Part shown: positions 32,555-32,821 of the stretch, piece after piece | Numbering within the stretch: the stretch's first letter is position 1 | How the letters are laid out: every line of letters begins with the position of its first letter | Source: Prevotellaceae bacterium | Lineage (GTDB): Bacteria > Bacteroidota > Bacteroidia > Bacteroidales > Paludibacteraceae | NCBI GenBank assembly: GCA_031271815.1 | Contig: JAISVA010000031.1 | Coordinates: 1 to 32,821 of the forward strand | Reading direction: 5' to 3' | Length of the DNA: 32,821 bases | The notes under the pieces: generated by a model | What the model was told of the DNA's origin: nothing | What the model saw: the letters and a program-made list of their open reading frames with translations, nothing else | Database searches by the model: none | Translations under genes and position numbers: made by a program

Positions 32555-32821
32555 TTAATTGTCTATATTATTTTTTAACAAGTCAGATTTCACTTTTTGA
32601 ATATACTTCAAAGATACACCTGTGAAATCGGCAATCATACTGTCTGATAGATTTTTGTTGATCATATTTGTTACTATTTCAAGAGTTCGATGTTCTGACC
32701 CGCGTTTTTCTCCTATTTTCATTCCTTCATGCTTACTTGCCCTTAGTATCAATTCTTCTATTCCCATGGTTTCCGTCCTCCCTTTTATTTGATCCAAATG
32801 ATGTTCAAAAATAATATTATT
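32555..32821 (-). CDS. Rpn / PD-(D/E)XK-type protein, C-terminal part (runs off right edge)
   Basis: The frame is open through the window end (NNIIFEHHLDQIKGRTETMG and onward) and stops at 32555, so its 5' part lies outside. The tail is a Lys/Glu/Gly-rich segment (ASKHEGMKIGEKRGSEHRTL) followed by a small helix-turn-helix-like end (SDSMIADFTGVSLKYIQKV). I recall this combination as the C-terminus of Rpn-like nuclease/transposase proteins. The internal ATG at 32764 (MGIEEL) is probably not the start. It faces the same way as the broken Rpn gene at the left edge, but the two stretches cover opposite ends of such a protein, so they cannot be compared to each other here. Confidence 0.65.
   Translation of the reverse strand, partial: NNIIFEHHLDQIKGRTETMGIEELILRASKHEGMKIGEKRGSEHRTLEIVTNMINKNLSDSMIADFTGVSLKYIQKVKSDLLKNNIDN

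Noticed and set aside
1-32821. tRNA, rRNA or CRISPR arrays
   Set aside because: No cloverleaf-like stretch with a CCA-side stem, no rRNA sequence and no regularly spaced direct repeats were found on reading; small RNAs without strong landmarks could still be missed.

Overview
The window looks like a chromosomal segment of a member of the Bacteroidota, most likely order Bacteroidales. The case rests on promoters of the Bacteroidota sigma type (TAnnTTTG -7 boxes ahead of many start codons), families largely confined to or typical of this phylum (DUF4380, DUF2851, DUF4292, stand-alone MnmD, the glycine-lipid acyltransferase pair GlsB/GlsA, fused SpmA-SpmB), and many outer-membrane barrel and lipoprotein genes. 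I cannot assign a genus. No rRNA, tRNA, CRISPR array or complete insertion sequence was seen.

Layout. 1-0.3 kb: the 5' part of an Rpn/PD-(D/E)XK-type gene with a damaged start, running off the left edge. 0.3-2.5 kb: sufE, a DUF4380 protein and a nitroreductase. 2.5-3.0 kb: non-coding, holding two different palindromic repeat elements. 3.0-5.4 kb: ilvE and a fused SpmA/SpmB membrane protein. 5.6-7.3 kb: an AT-rich, overlapping three-gene module (ATP-binding protein, STAS-like DUF4325 protein, two-TM coiled-coil membrane protein), the best candidate for an undescribed system. 7.4-8.4 kb: an outer-membrane barrel protein transcribed divergently from that module. 8.7-10.7 kb: argB, a GNAT acetyltransferase pseudogene and mnmD on the + strand. 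10.7-11.2 kb: a Cys-rich lipoprotein. 11.4-14.6 kb: a minus-strand operon DUF2851-glsA-glsB. 14.8-17.4 kb: an Lrp/AsnC regulator and three tandem FKBP prolyl isomerases predicted for three different locations. 17.7-21.0 kb: an acyltransferase-3 membrane protein with a tandem repeat over its start codon, and an S9 (DPP-like) peptidase without a signal peptide. 21.2-25.6 kb: the cluster dut-TPR-DUF4292-EnvC-like. 25.7-27.7 kb: an orphan chain-length-determinant-like protein and a Gfo/Idh/MocA oxidoreductase. 28.0-30.3 kb: a two-gene unit with a secreted protein and a trypsin-like protease fused to a beta-barrel. 30.4-32.4 kb: a helix-hairpin-helix/beta-barrel outer-membrane protein. 32.6 kb to the end: the 3' part of another Rpn-like gene.

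Three scales of structure cut across the genes. First, four diverged copies of a 125-160 bp near-palindromic element (ends like GAGGCTGTCTCAAAAG) sit in intergenic gaps at about 2.9, 8.5, 14.7 and 27.9 kb, and a separate 235 bp element with perfect 19 bp terminal inverted repeats lies at 2536-2770. Second, slippage-prone tracts affect coding starts or frames (A5 run in the Rpn gene, T5 run in the GNAT gene, 16 bp tandem repeat at the acyltransferase start). Third, fragments of Rpn-like genes stand at both window edges.

Most genes are housekeeping or envelope functions (Fe-S assembly, amino-acid metabolism, tRNA modification, nucleotide hygiene, lipid and peptidoglycan remodelling, protein folding). 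The accessory character is concentrated in the 5.6-7.3 kb module, the repeats and the Rpn fragments. All functional calls come from reading translated sequence and recalled family motifs; no database search was run.
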